The notes: generated by a model not told the origin, from the letters alone. DNA of 64,000 nt from Levilactobacillus wangkuiensis (GCF_016861605.1 NZ_BOLM01000005.1:62001-126000), one strand, 5' to 3'; numbered from the stretch's first letter, positions 49,314-58,188 are shown. A program made the numbers and translations.

Positions 49314-49379
49314 TTGACGAAAATCACCTTTAGGCTTAAGATACCGTAGTACCTTAAACTAGGTACTACGGTATCTTAA
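49314..49379 (+). promoter_or_regulatory. MFS promoter with 19-bp inverted-repeat operator
   Basis: -35 TTGACG (49314-49319), 17-bp spacer, -10 TAAGAT (49337-49342). A perfect inverted repeat covers the -10 and start site: arm TTAAGATACCGTAGTACCT (49336-49354), TAAACT, then the exact complement (49361-49379). This is a probable TetR operator. Confidence 0.8.
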
Positions 49380-49395
49380 AAGTGGAGGCATCAAA

Positions 49396-50811
49396 ATGAA
49401 AGAACAAAAATTACCACGAAACATCTTAAATCAAGCCTGGATCATCGTTTTAGGTGCCATCGCACCGCTTCTTGATTCAACGATGGTCAATATTGCCCTC
49501 AATCATTTAGTTAAGAGCTTCAATACCTCATTGAGTACCGTTCAGTGGGTTGTCACTGGTTATCTGTTAGCTATGGTAGTCGCTGTCCCATTCACCGGTT
49601 GGCTCACCGATAAATTTGGTGGCAAAAATGTTTTCTTAGGGGCTGAGCTGTTATTTGGTATGATGTCACTTGCTGCCGGTCTTTCAGGAAATATCAACGT
49701 CTTGATTGGTTTTCGTTTTGTTCAGGGTTTCAGTGCTGGACTGATCACGCCACTGCTAACGACGTTACTGGTTGATATTGCTGGTACCAGTATGATGGGT
49801 CGTTTGATGGCTGTCGTTGGTCTGCCAGTCTTACTGGGACCAATTTTAGGACCCGTCTTTGGTGGTGTCATTGTGCAATACCTAAATTGGCGATGGATTT
49901 TCTTCGTGAATATTCCAGTAACTATTATTGCTGCGCTCTTTATTTGGTTAAAGCTGCCACATACGGCACCTAAGAACATCCATGCCAAATTCGATTGGCT
50001 CGGGGTCACTTTACTTGCAGGGATGTCGGCCAGCATTGTCTATGGTGTTGTCCAAGCGAGTTCCAAAGCTAATTTTACCAATAGCACCACGATTACTTAC
50101 CTGATCATCGGTGCAATTGCAGGTGTTCTGTATGTCATCTATGCCGCATTGAAAAAAGAACAGGCCATCGTGCCACTCTCCCTATTCAAACATGGGAACT
50201 TTAACGGTTCGGTGATTGGCCTGTTTTTAGCCGGCGTCGCAACTAATGGTCCAATGCTATTGTTGCCACTGTTTTTCCAAAATTTGCGTGGTCAATCAGT
50301 TGCAATGGCTGGACTATCACTGTTACCACAAGGCATTGGTATGTTGCTTGCGCGACCAATTATTGGCCGTTTGATTGATAGTATCGGTGCACGCTTTGTC
50401 ATGCTTGGTGGACTAGTGATTACACTGATTGGCTCAATCCCGTTCACCTACTTTAACCAACAATCTGCTTATTGGCTGTTGATGGTGGTCCTTTTCATTC
50501 GAGGAATTGGGGCTGGGGCGATCATTAGCCCGCTTATGACCGATTCTTTCATCGGCATTGACCCGAAACTATCTGGTCAAGTTTCAATCACAACTCGGAT
50601 CATGCAAAATGTTGGCGGTGCCTTTGGGTCTGCTTTATTAGCCACCATCGTTGTGAATTATCAGACTAATCATAGTCATCTTCTGGGACTGAGCATGATT
50701 GCCTCAAGTTACCAACAAGGATTTTTATGGGCCGTCATCTTCACGGCATTACTAGCAATTCCAGCGATGTTGTTGACCAACCGATTAGGGCATCATAAAC
50801 AAAATTCGTAG
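49396..50811 (+). CDS. DHA2-family MFS multidrug exporter
   Basis: A 471-residue proton-driven exporter of the EmrB/QacA type, with about 14 hydrophobic segments. It has the family features LDSTMVNIALNHL in the first segment, WVVTGYLLAMVVAVPFTGWL, and motif C at GLPVLLGPILGPVFGG. Substrates are unknown. Adjacent TetR and operator suggest induction by the substrate. Confidence 0.9.
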   Translation: MKEQKLPRNILNQAWIIVLGAIAPLLDSTMVNIALNHLVKSFNTSLSTVQWVVTGYLLAMVVAVPFTGWLTDKFGGKNVFLGAELLFGMMSLAAGLSGNINVLIGFRFVQGFSAGLITPLLTTLLVDIAGTSMMGRLMAVVGLPVLLGPILGPVFGGVIVQYLNWRWIFFVNIPVTIIAALFIWLKLPHTAPKNIHAKFDWLGVTLLAGMSASIVYGVVQASSKANFTNSTTITYLIIGAIAGVLYVIYAALKKEQAIVPLSLFKHGNFNGSVIGLFLAGVATNGPMLLLPLFFQNLRGQSVAMAGLSLLPQGIGMLLARPIIGRLIDSIGARFVMLGGLVITLIGSIPFTYFNQQSAYWLLMVVLFIRGIGAGAIISPLMTDSFIGIDPKLSGQVSITTRIMQNVGGAFGSALLATIVVNYQTNHSHLLGLSMIASSYQQGFLWAVIFTALLAIPAMLLTNRLGHHKQNS

Positions 50812-50854
50812 ACTATTTCGTAATCCTTAATCGACGTTTTAAGATAACAACTAT

Positions 50855-50909
50855 TAAAATATCTGCTGTAATAGACAAGTCTTAATGTCTATAAACAGCA
50901 GATATTTTA
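50855..50909. terminator. Bidirectional terminator, MFS / membrane protein
   Basis: TAAAATATCTGCTGT pairs perfectly with ACAGCAGATATTTTA; inside AATAGAC pairs with GTCTAT. It lies between convergent genes. Confidence 0.85.
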
Positions 50910-50942
50910 GTGATCTTGTACAATTTTAGCAAAATCGTTAGC

Positions 50943-51476
50943 TTAGTCTCGGCGACGTCTTCTTCTGTCACGGTCATGATGCCGCTCAGCTTGAAGTTCG
51001 GCGTTGGCGCGCATTTCCGTTGGATATTTCCGGCTAGCTAACCACCAGACACATCCGCGTTGCACCAACAGGGTGACACCCAAATAGAGCAATAACGTGA
51101 CCGAGCTACCAGTCCATAACCGATCAACACCCAAGTGGCCGGCAATCCCGACGACCCACCAGACCAACGTTACCCAATTTCCCTGACGTATTACCAGCCC
51201 ATTATTATCCACCCAGAAACGATAGGACCAGGCCCGTAATAAGGCAAAAATAATCGCACTAGCCAAGCTCAATCCGCCAAAGACAACTGCCTGTGAAGGA
51301 CTTATCTGTAAATGCTGTTTATTGAAGGCATCTCCGATTGATGCGGCGCCCAACAGCGTGACCAGTACGAAAAATGCCATTTTGAATCGAACTACTTTGG
51401 GGGCAAGCTGCCGTTTAATCACGACGAAAAGTAACCACGCACCCAACACCAAATTGGTTAAATCTAGATTTTGCAT
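50943..51476 (-). CDS. Membrane protein of unknown function
   Basis: A 177-residue protein with four or five hydrophobic segments (for example VLGAWLLFVVI, MAFFVLVTLLGAA, VTLLLYLGVTLL) and an Arg/Asp/His-rich C-terminal tail ending RDRRRRRRD. The arrangement resembles the CcdC/DUF1453-type membrane proteins, but I would not name it. GGGGAG precedes the ATG. Confidence 0.65.
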   Translation of the reverse strand: MQNLDLTNLVLGAWLLFVVIKRQLAPKVVRFKMAFFVLVTLLGAASIGDAFNKQHLQISPSQAVVFGGLSLASAIIFALLRAWSYRFWVDNNGLVIRQGNWVTLVWWVVGIAGHLGVDRLWTGSSVTLLLYLGVTLLVQRGCVWWLASRKYPTEMRANAELQAERHHDRDRRRRRRD

Positions 51477-51541
51477 CTCAAACTCCCCTAAGCTGTTTAT
51501 TTAAGTTATAAAAACTATTTCTGTAGTATACACCTTAAACC

Positions 51542-51582
51542 TAAAAAATGGTCAATCCACATTGGGGTTGACCACTTTTTAG
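51542..51582 (-). terminator. Terminator after the oxidoreductase gene
   Basis: CTAAAAAATGGTCAATCC pairs with GGGGTTGACCACTTTTTAG; the minus strand ends in a T run. Confidence 0.85.
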
Positions 51583-51600
51583 GTTTAAAAACGATCGAAT

Positions 51601-52560
51601 CTATGGCAACACGACAACCTTGCCAAGCCCCTCACTAGTCGCCAGATACTCATGAGCGGCTCGCGTTTCAGCTAACCTAAAGACGTGATCTGGGGTCACA
51701 TCAACCTGGTGCTCCGCGATGAAGTCGAATAAGGCTTGGATACGTTCAGCATCCACGTGACCCGAATAGAATCCCGTCAGATAACGATTGTTGGGGATGT
51801 CCATGATGGGATCGAAGCCATCCAGCGTCCAGACGCCACCGAGCTCCCCGGTCGCACTGACGATGCCCCATTCGGCCGTGTGCTGTAGGGAATCCCGTAC
51901 GGCTGAGGGACCCATCAAATCCACAATCTTGTCGAATTCCCCGGCTTCTGCCGGTAAGACGTTGGCGTCAGGCGTGTGCAGGACCGTATCAATCCCCAGC
52001 TGCTTCAGAGCGCTATCCTTACGCGTCGAGCGCGAGGTTCCCGTAACTGTCAGATTCAAGCCGGATGCTTTCATTAATTTCAGCACCGCGACGCCCACGC
52101 CACTAGTGGCGGCACGAATCAACACGCGGTCACCCGCCTGCAAGCGTAAGCTCTGATAGATGCCAAACGCCGTATAGAAGGTCTCGGGCACCGCTGCCAG
52201 TTGAGCCCAGTCCAACTTAGTCTTAATCGGATAGACCTGGTCGTTAGGCAACAGAACATATTCAGCATAGCTACCATCAAAGGCCCGACCCATTTCGCCC
52301 ATTAAGGAAACAACGGTTTGACCAATTTGAAATTGATCTGGTGCACTGGTTTCATCCACCGTACCAACAACTTCAATCCCTAATATGCGGGGAAACTGCA
52401 CAGAAGGTGACTTGCCCTCTCGCGTAAAAACCTCTGAATGATTGATGCCAAATCCCCGAACCTTAACCCGTGTCCAGCCCGGTCGAACCGCGGGGGTTGG
52501 GACCTCCGTGTATTCCAAAACTTCTGGCCCACCTGGCCGATTAACGACTACCGCATGCAT
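51601..52560 (-). CDS. Zinc-type alcohol dehydrogenase-like quinone oxidoreductase
   Basis: A 319-residue medium-chain dehydrogenase/reductase of the quinone oxidoreductase type. It starts MHAVVVNRPGGPEVLEYTEV, with GFGINHSEVFTREG and PRILGIEVVGTV; the nucleotide-binding motif is ATSGVGVAVLKLMKASG. Catalytic zinc ligands of true alcohol dehydrogenases are not seen. It should use NADPH; substrate unknown. ATG 52560 follows AAGGGAAG. Confidence 0.87.
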   Translation of the reverse strand: MHAVVVNRPGGPEVLEYTEVPTPAVRPGWTRVKVRGFGINHSEVFTREGKSPSVQFPRILGIEVVGTVDETSAPDQFQIGQTVVSLMGEMGRAFDGSYAEYVLLPNDQVYPIKTKLDWAQLAAVPETFYTAFGIYQSLRLQAGDRVLIRAATSGVGVAVLKLMKASGLNLTVTGTSRSTRKDSALKQLGIDTVLHTPDANVLPAEAGEFDKIVDLMGPSAVRDSLQHTAEWGIVSATGELGGVWTLDGFDPIMDIPNNRYLTGFYSGHVDAERIQALFDFIAEHQVDVTPDHVFRLAETRAAHEYLATSEGLGKVVVLP

Positions 52561-52619
52561 GGTGTGATCTTCCCTTCATTTTGCAAAAACTGAACTGATT
52601 CGTATTCATCATACCATTA

Positions 52620-52967
52620 TTAATCAGTCAGCTGATAACTTGCATCAACAAGTTTCCGCAAAACCTCTTTGGACGGCACCTGACTGATATCCAGGGTAAT
52701 CCAGTTTTGCTTCGTAAAATGCTGCCCCGGGAGGATGTAAGGCATCGTGTTGACCAACTCATCAATCCTTGCAGGCGCACATTTCAAATCAAGGTACAGG
52801 GTGTCATTTTTCTCGTAGGCCAACCCAAATATTTTCTTGCTGGCCGCGTGTCGTAACGCGTCAAAGACAATCCGATTGCGGTGTCCCGGAGCGTTAAACG
52901 GCTCATCAACACTAACTTTTTTGTCCTCACTGCTGAATGCAATGAGGGTTTCTTTTGTCATTTCCAT
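52620..52967 (-). CDS. MmcQ/YjbR-family protein
   Basis: A 115-residue protein of the YjbR/MmcQ family, a small alpha-beta fold. Typical is KIFGLAYEKNDTLYLDLK, then PGQHFTKQNWITLDI. The fold resembles DNA-binding proteins but function is unproven. The next gene (oxidoreductase) follows by 59 bp on the same strand. Confidence 0.82.
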   Translation of the reverse strand: MEMTKETLIAFSSEDKKVSVDEPFNAPGHRNRIVFDALRHAASKKIFGLAYEKNDTLYLDLKCAPARIDELVNTMPYILPGQHFTKQNWITLDISQVPSKEVLRKLVDASYQLTD

Positions 52968-53048
52968 AGGTACGTCTTTCCTTCACTAACACAAATAATA
53001 TTGGCCGTTGGTTCTCAACAGAATCAGGAGTAACCAAGATAAGATCAC

Positions 53049-53894
53049 CTATTTATTTCCCAGCAAAAATTTGATTAACAGCCGATCCACCTGCACATTG
53101 TCATGTAGTTTGCTGTGCTGTGCTTGGGCACCAATAATTTTACGCTCCTGATAAGACTTCGCTCGACCAGCAACCAGATATCGTAAGGATTGGGACGACG
53201 CATTGCTGACGGAACCATCCGAGTGCGAACCATCATCCTTGTCGCCGTAAATGTTAAGCACCGCCGCTTGCTTTGGGTAGGTCTGCCGGAGTGGTAACAG
53301 GGCGCGATACTCGGGCTGCATGTTAGTTGGCTTGCCATTGGCTCGGAGCTTCATCCGGTTGGGTTCATCGTTCATACCCAGAATTCCGTTAAAATGACCG
53401 GCGATGTCGACTTGCTTCTGTAGCTTGGGCATTTTGGCTGAATTTCCCAGCAAGCCATACATAATGGCCATATTCCCCATTGAATGACCAACCACGTTAA
53501 ACCTTTTGATGTGATACTGGTGTTGAAGCTTCACAACCGTTGCCCGGGCCCAGCGTCCCCACTGCTGCGGACTGCTATTCCGGCTGTCTTGAAAGCCGAC
53601 TTCTACAATGGGGTGATCATCAGCCTCGTGGAAGCGGCCATTCAGCGTGACCTTACCCTGCTTCGAAACGGTTGCCCGCATAATGGTCTTCGTCAGACCG
53701 GCATTGACGAGCGCGTGCGCCATCTGTTCCTCAGCGTGATAACTGCTTCCCCAACCGTGGAAAAACAGCGTGGGCTCATATTTACTAGCATTCGGTAAAT
53801 TTGATGCAGTTGACTGACTACTGGTCGTGCCACAAGCCGCCAGACCTAAAACAAGTAGTCCGATTACCAGAAATAGTAACAATCTTCTTTTCAT
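53049..53894 (-). CDS. Lipoprotein alpha/beta hydrolase (DUF915)
   Basis: A 281-residue secreted hydrolase. The lipobox LAAC at residues about 18-21 predicts lipid anchoring. The nucleophile elbow is GHSMG, with PTLFFHGWG earlier and IYGDKDDGSHSDGSVSN and a late His (AQHSKLHDN) as acid and base regions. DUF915 members are common in lactobacilli, with unknown substrates. ATG 53894 follows GGGGAG; an upstream ATG at 53936 is less likely. Confidence 0.87.
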   Translation of the reverse strand: MKRRLLLFLVIGLLVLGLAACGTTSSQSTASNLPNASKYEPTLFFHGWGSSYHAEEQMAHALVNAGLTKTIMRATVSKQGKVTLNGRFHEADDHPIVEVGFQDSRNSSPQQWGRWARATVVKLQHQYHIKRFNVVGHSMGNMAIMYGLLGNSAKMPKLQKQVDIAGHFNGILGMNDEPNRMKLRANGKPTNMQPEYRALLPLRQTYPKQAAVLNIYGDKDDGSHSDGSVSNASSQSLRYLVAGRAKSYQERKIIGAQAQHSKLHDNVQVDRLLIKFLLGNK

Positions 53895-53993
53895 ATCACA
53901 TTTTCTCCCCGTTTGTAGCGACAAAATTTCTGTCACTTGATTTATCGGACCAAGTATAAACCTTGATGTGGACTCTAAGGCAAGACTTATTTA

Positions 53994-54044
53994 AAAGGAT
54001 CAGGTTCTGATTCAAGGCAAGCTGAATCAAAACCTGATCCCTTT
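53994..54044 (-). terminator. Terminator after the AbrB-like gene
   Basis: AAAGGATCAGGTTCTGATTCA pairs with TGAATCAAAACCTGATCCCTTT (two arms written apart; one mismatch), a strong hairpin. Confidence 0.75.
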
Positions 54045-54077
54045 AGCGAACAACCGCGTTGCCTTCCCAATGAGCTG

Positions 54078-54356
54078 TTATTCTTCGTGCATCCATTTAT
54101 CAAAATTTGGCGATTTTACAGGGTCATAGCGACCATCCTGCTCAACCGTCACTTGTTCAACTTGAATATCAGCGATAAGTTTTTTCCAATCAGAATTGGA
54201 CGGCAGTTTTTCAAGGATCAGTCGTCCATCATCGCTCAACGTCATTTCCAGCTGGTCACCGGTTGAAAGATGCATTCTTTTTCTAAAGTCCAACGGAATA
54301 ACCACGCGCCCCCTGCTGGAAACTTTGAGTGTCTTGTTGTCTCTTATCATAGTCAT
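54078..54356 (-). CDS. AbrB/MazE-like DNA-binding protein
   Basis: A 92-residue protein with an N-terminal swapped-hairpin DNA-binding domain (residues about 8-50: KVSSRGRVVIPLDFRKRM, GDQLEMTLSDDGRLILEK). MazE-type antitoxins share it, but no toxin gene is adjacent; the second half is unassigned. ATG 54362, 54356 or 54350 are all possible; AAGGA favours 54356. It lies 3 bp from the TetR stop, so it is translationally coupled to that gene. Confidence 0.75.
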   Translation of the reverse strand: MTMIRDNKTLKVSSRGRVVIPLDFRKRMHLSTGDQLEMTLSDDGRLILEKLPSNSDWKKLIADIQVEQVTVEQDGRYDPVKSPNFDKWMHEE

Positions 54357-54358
54357 AA

Positions 54359-54970
54359 TCATCCTTCACTATTATTAAAAATAGTTCTTCCCCGTTCGGT
54401 TAGATAGGGATAGATAGCACTGATGCTTAGAGCCGCCGTATCACTTGTTGGGTTAAACTCACGCTTAGGCGAATACCTTAGTTCCCACGCATAATCCATT
54501 GTCAGCAACGCTAATACCAGGCAATCATACTGTTGGGATGAAATATCTTTACGAAAAACCCCAAGCTTGACCAGCTTAGCAAAACATTGTTGATAGGCCT
54601 GATATAATCGTTTGCGAAAAGCCTGAACTGATTTTCTAAGCGTTGGGTTATCGCTAATGATGGCATCGAAATCCGTAAAAAAGAAGCTATTGTGTGCCTT
54701 TAACTCTGCAGATTTATTAAAAATCATAATTAGTTCATTCAGAGCCGCCTCACCAGTCTCAGAAGAATCATCCGCAAAATTAACAAAGTCTAACTCGATT
54801 TTTTTTTGGATGGCAACCAGCAAGTCTTCTTTATGATGAAAATGGTAGGTTAGGTTGCCAATCGTCGTTCCGGCTGCGTCGGCAATATCACGCAAAGAAA
54901 TTGCCGCATAGCCACTCTTATTAAAAAGCGCGATTGCTGTTTCGACGATTCGTTCCTTAGTTTTACTCAT
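54359..54970 (-). CDS. TetR-family regulator, divergent from a FakA C-domain protein
   Basis: A 203-residue repressor with HTH residues about 10-53 (YAAISLRDIADAAGTTIGNL) and YHFHHKEDLL. The start ATG 54970 follows GGGGTGA. It is divergent from the small gene at 55078, and a 10-bp inverted repeat (55026-55048) overlaps that gene's promoter, so it probably represses it and its own operon, which includes the AbrB-like gene. Confidence 0.85.
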   Translation of the reverse strand: MSKTKERIVETAIALFNKSGYAAISLRDIADAAGTTIGNLTYHFHHKEDLLVAIQKKIELDFVNFADDSSETGEAALNELIMIFNKSAELKAHNSFFFTDFDAIISDNPTLRKSVQAFRKRLYQAYQQCFAKLVKLGVFRKDISSQQYDCLVLALLTMDYAWELRYSPKREFNPTSDTAALSISAIYPYLTERGRTIFNNSEG

Positions 54971-55016
54971 CCATCGTTCACCCCATTTGTCCCAAGTATA
55001 GCATATCCGAAGATAC

Positions 55017-55048
55017 TTGACGCCATTTACAGTACGGTGTACTGTAAA
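55017..55048 (+). promoter_or_regulatory. Promoter with TetR operator
   Basis: -35 TTGACG (55017-55022), 17-bp spacer, -10 TACTGT (55040-55045). The inverted repeat TTTACAGTAC / GTACTGTAAA (55026-55048, 3-bp centre) overlaps the spacer and -10. Confidence 0.7.
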
Positions 55049-55077
55049 AGACGTAACAACCACAGGAGATGCAAAAT

Positions 55078-55329
55078 ATGACTGAATATAAGTACGATAC
55101 GCAATGTTTAATCGAGGGCCAAGATTTAGATGAAGACAAAATCAACGCCTATTTTCAACAAAATTTCGACGGGGATTCTCTCATTGCTGTTGGGGATGAA
55201 ACGTTGATCAAGATTCATTTTCACACGAACAAGCCCTGGGAAGTGCTTGAATACTGTGCTTCTTTAGGTGAAATGTTTGACGTTGTTGTAGAAGACATGG
55301 ACCGTCAGTCGCGCGGCTTGAAGGGCTAG
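55078..55329 (+). CDS. Free-standing FakA/YloV C-terminal-like domain protein
   Basis: An 83-residue protein that resembles only one part of the FakA/YloV fatty acid kinase: EYKYDTQCLIEG then ETLIKIHFHTNKPWEVLEYC and ASLGEMFDVVVEDMDRQ match the C-terminal block (YDTQ...HVHTNDPGKVLEYA...E). The DhaK/DhaL-like kinase portion is absent. It could modulate fatty-acid uptake, but the function is inferred from resemblance only. ATG 55078 follows GGAG by about 9 bases; ATG 55069 touches that site. Confidence 0.65.
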   Translation: MTEYKYDTQCLIEGQDLDEDKINAYFQQNFDGDSLIAVGDETLIKIHFHTNKPWEVLEYCASLGEMFDVVVEDMDRQSRGLKG

Positions 55330-55350
55330 GCGGAATATTTACATGATAAT

Positions 55351-55386
55351 AAAAAGACCAGAATCTTCGAGATTCTGATCTTTTTT
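55351..55386. terminator. Bidirectional terminator
   Basis: AAAAAGACCAGAATC pairs with GATTCTGATCTTTTTT around CTTCGA, between convergent genes. Confidence 0.9.
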
Positions 55387-55397
55387 AATCAAAGCCT

Positions 55398-56690
55398 TTA
55401 CATCACCGCCGGATCCGTTCGGTGCCAGTAAAAGTATGCCAACGTCCCTAAACTAAAGACGACCGCAATTCCGGCCAGAATCCAGCTGATTCCCGCAATC
55501 GAACCGCCTAGCGAAATCGTATGCCGCAATCCAGCCATTGCAACGGTCATCGGCAAGTATGGATGAACGGCGCGGTAGAACGGATTGGTCAATTCAATCG
55601 GATACGTTCCACCCGACGCACCAATTTGAAAAAGCATGAATAGTAACATTAACCACGCCCCGGTCAGACCAAACCATAACCGGAAACAGGTCACCAGGCT
55701 GAAGAATGCCAAGACAATCAACAGGCACAGCAGATACGTTTTTCCCGGCTCCAGCGGTCGCAGCCCAATGATGTACCACACGCCTAGCCACATGGCCGAT
55801 GCCGCCAATACCACGAAACCCCAGAGAAATCCCATTTTATCCAGCCAGGCTAACGCAAAGTTTCGGTAGTTGCCGTGACGCTTGCGGGCGTCGTAAATGA
55901 TATTCAGCGTGATGCACCCCACAAACAAGGAAATGGCCATGAAGTACGGCGCCATGCCGGTACCATTGTTGGCGACGGCCACCACGTCATGCTGCATCAA
56001 CTTCACGGGCATGGCCAATTGCTTCAATTGATCCGCTCGCTGGACTGCGCTGAGCTGAACACCCGCTTGCGTTAACCCGTTCACAATTTTCTGCGTGGCC
56101 GCGGCGAGCTGTGTCGCTGGTAAGCCGGCCGTGCTAGCCTGCTGTAGCTGACCCAATTGTTTCGCCGTCAACGTTAACCGTTTGCCGACATGCTGAGCCG
56201 CCGCTTGACTGGCTTGTAACTCGGCTTGAACCGTTGCCTGATTCAGCGTTGTCTGTAGCTTCTGCATCGCGGTCGCGCCCATCTTTGCCGCTACCGTGCT
56301 CTGACCGGCATTGGTGTCATAGGTCACCTTCAACTGCGTAGGTGCCGTTGCCAAATGACTCAGTGTTTGCGACGCGTTGGCCGGGATCCTTAAGACTAGA
56401 AATAGCCGACCGTCCTTCAATTCCCGCTGAGCCTTCGCCGCCGTCATTCGGTGAAACTGCAGTGACTTGCTCTTAACCAACTTCCGGGACACCGTTCGTC
56501 CCCAGTCCAATGTCCGTGTGGCCCGGTCCTGATTGACGACGGCCATGGGTAAATGATGCAATTCCCCGTATGGATTCCAAACGGACGCCAGGAATAATCC
56601 GGCATAAAATAGCGGAATCACTAAGATACCTAATAGGATTCGCCAAAGTGCTGGATGATGCTTGAGGTAGACCCATTCTCGAGATTTCAT
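55398..56690 (-). CDS. YhgE/Pip-family ABC-2-type membrane protein
   Basis: A 430-residue protein with one N-terminal membrane segment (LGILVIPLFYAGLFLASVW), an extracellular domain with NPYGELHHLPMAVVNQD, then five or six membrane segments at the C-terminus, as in YhgE/Pip and the ABC-2 permease family. No ATPase is adjacent. It may export a toxic compound or act in the envelope. The promoter holds a TetR operator (56709-56731) and the TetR gene lies upstream. Confidence 0.85.
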   Translation of the reverse strand: MKSREWVYLKHHPALWRILLGILVIPLFYAGLFLASVWNPYGELHHLPMAVVNQDRATRTLDWGRTVSRKLVKSKSLQFHRMTAAKAQRELKDGRLFLVLRIPANASQTLSHLATAPTQLKVTYDTNAGQSTVAAKMGATAMQKLQTTLNQATVQAELQASQAAAQHVGKRLTLTAKQLGQLQQASTAGLPATQLAAATQKIVNGLTQAGVQLSAVQRADQLKQLAMPVKLMQHDVVAVANNGTGMAPYFMAISLFVGCITLNIIYDARKRHGNYRNFALAWLDKMGFLWGFVVLAASAMWLGVWYIIGLRPLEPGKTYLLCLLIVLAFFSLVTCFRLWFGLTGAWLMLLFMLFQIGASGGTYPIELTNPFYRAVHPYLPMTVAMAGLRHTISLGGSIAGISWILAGIAVVFSLGTLAYFYWHRTDPAVM

Positions 56691-56708
56691 GTGACTTTCC
56701 CCCTTTTA

Positions 56709-56731
56709 CGAATGAACGAATCATTCATTCG
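56709..56731 (-). promoter_or_regulatory. TetR operator before the YhgE gene
   Basis: CGAATGA (56709-56715) and TCATTCG (56725-56731), 9-bp spacer, with an extra GAAT-rich overlap inside. It lies 18 bp before the YhgE start. Confidence 0.65.
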
Positions 56732-56819
56732 ATTGCTACCCAGTCTAAACACTCCCGGGAAAATTGCCATTTTTGGCGGCGATTCACGGTGCCTTTGACC
56801 GGTTAGCTAATTAAGGGGC

Positions 56820-57458
56820 TCACTGATAGCTCCGCCGCAACATGTCGCGGACGACGGCCAGCATTTGCTCGTCATCACTACGCGCCATCTCCGTTTCAAA
56901 GCTGTCGTAGCGCTTGTGGGCGCACCACCAGAACACCAGGTCCACCACGATTACCCCGTTACGTTGCGGGTCAGCCAGGTTGAGTCGTTGTCGTTGAAAA
57001 AAGTCGCCCACCCGTTGATAAATTTCTTGCCGTTGCTGCCGGTATAGCGCCGTCAGGGCCGGATTGACCGTGGGATTGTGCTCAAGAATTAAGAAGTAAC
57101 GCGCGTATCGCTTGAACGCCTTGAATAGCGCCGTTAGTAGCTGATCAAAGTCGGTGGCCTGCTGCCCGGCCAATTGATGATTCCAGCCGGCATACGCGGC
57201 CTCCGTACGCCGAACCAGTTCTCTCGGATCAACGGGCTGTAAGGGAAACGTTTGCGGGCGGTCCACGGTCGTCGGTAGCGTTGTCAGGAAGACGTAGTCC
57301 AGCAGGGCCTCCTTGCCGCTAAACAGGCGATACAGGGTACCCACGGCCATCTGCGACCGTTGCGCAATCATTTGCATCTGTGTCTCATGATAGCCCGGTT
57401 GAATGAACAATTCACTCGCCGCCGCGTAAATGCGTTGCAATTTTTCTTCGTCAGTCAT
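56820..57458 (-). CDS. TetR-family regulator of the YhgE gene
   Basis: A 212-residue repressor. The N-terminal HTH includes HETQMQMIAQRSQMAVGTLY, RLFSGKEALL. Its start is ATG 57458 with GAGAGGAGTG ahead. It is transcribed in the same direction as, and 129 bp upstream of, the YhgE gene; the inverted repeat between them is the likely operator. Confidence 0.85.
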   Translation of the reverse strand: MTDEEKLQRIYAAASELFIQPGYHETQMQMIAQRSQMAVGTLYRLFSGKEALLDYVFLTTLPTTVDRPQTFPLQPVDPRELVRRTEAAYAGWNHQLAGQQATDFDQLLTALFKAFKRYARYFLILEHNPTVNPALTALYRQQRQEIYQRVGDFFQRQRLNLADPQRNGVIVVDLVFWWCAHKRYDSFETEMARSDDEQMLAVVRDMLRRSYQ

Positions 57459-57565
57459 CGGTGAATCACTCCTCTCCGTCTCCATTAAAGTCTAAATCCC
57501 CGCAAAGTGCTGACATGTTTACGCTTCTGAGTCGGTTAACTTACAAACCCCTGCCGGCGATAAAA

Positions 57566-57602
57566 AAATAAGCCCAAGGACTGTTTCCCTTGAACTTATT
57601 TT
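57566..57602 (-). terminator. Terminator of the second Nudix gene
   Basis: AATAAGTTCAAGG pairs with CCTTGGGCTTATT (minus strand), overlapping the stop codon, then a T run. Confidence 0.8.
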
Positions 57603-58039
57603 TTAAGTACCTGACTGACCGCGGTGACCACATAGGGAATGAGCCGATGATTTTCCGTCAGCTGGTCCAGTGAGGTCAGGTACTGAAGGCGATCATGTTC
57701 AGCGAGGTCTAACCGAATGTTTTGCCCATTCCCAAGGTCAACCTCATCCGCCAAGTAAATTAGCCTGGTGAACAAGGTCGCCTTAGCCGCATCGACGTTC
57801 GAGGTTTCCAGAATAATTCGCTGAATCGTGACCCGCAGGCCAATTTCTTCCGCACATTCCCTTACCGCCGCTGCCTGTGGAAATTCGCCGTCGCTGGTTA
57901 AGCCACCCGGCAGGTCCCACCAACCGGGAAAAACATTTGTCTCTCCCCGTTCAATCTGCGTTCGTCGAAGCACCACGATGCCCTTGTTAGTGGGGACAAT
58001 AACGTGGGCAATTAACCGATTCAACATTTTTTTCAACAT
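57596..58039 (-). CDS. Nudix hydrolase
   Basis: A 147-residue Nudix protein with the box GEFPQAAAVRECAEEIG (preceded by DLPGG) complete. Earlier VIVPTNKGIVVLRRT and PGWWDLPGG place it near the NTP pyrophosphohydrolase or MutT-like members; the substrate is unknown. ATG 58039 follows TTGGAGG. Confidence 0.85.
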   Translation of the reverse strand: MLKKMLNRLIAHVIVPTNKGIVVLRRTQIERGETNVFPGWWDLPGGLTSDGEFPQAAAVRECAEEIGLRVTIQRIILETSNVDAAKATLFTRLIYLADEVDLGNGQNIRLDLAEHDRLQYLTSLDQLTENHRLIPYVVTAVSQVLKK

Positions 58040-58149
58040 TTTGGCCTCCAATCGTCTGGTTTACTGCTAGTAAACGCCAACTGGCCAATAAATGATACAC
58101 ATATGACTGCCTTGAGAATATCCAGTTACAAACACCTTATCAACCAAAA

Positions 58150-58180
58150 AGCCCAGACCGGAAATTACCATCTGGACTTC
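58150..58180 (-). terminator. Terminator after the membrane-protein gene
   Basis: AGTCCAGA pairs with TCTGGGCT (minus strand), followed by TTTTTGG. Confidence 0.75.
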
Positions 58181-58188
58181 AAAATCTA

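Noticed and set aside
50855-50909. Small RNA from the long perfect hairpin
   Set aside because: Its place between convergent genes and simple stem fit a bidirectional terminator.
54078-54356. MazE antitoxin of a toxin-antitoxin pair
   Set aside because: No toxin-like gene is adjacent on either side; it is coupled to a TetR gene instead.
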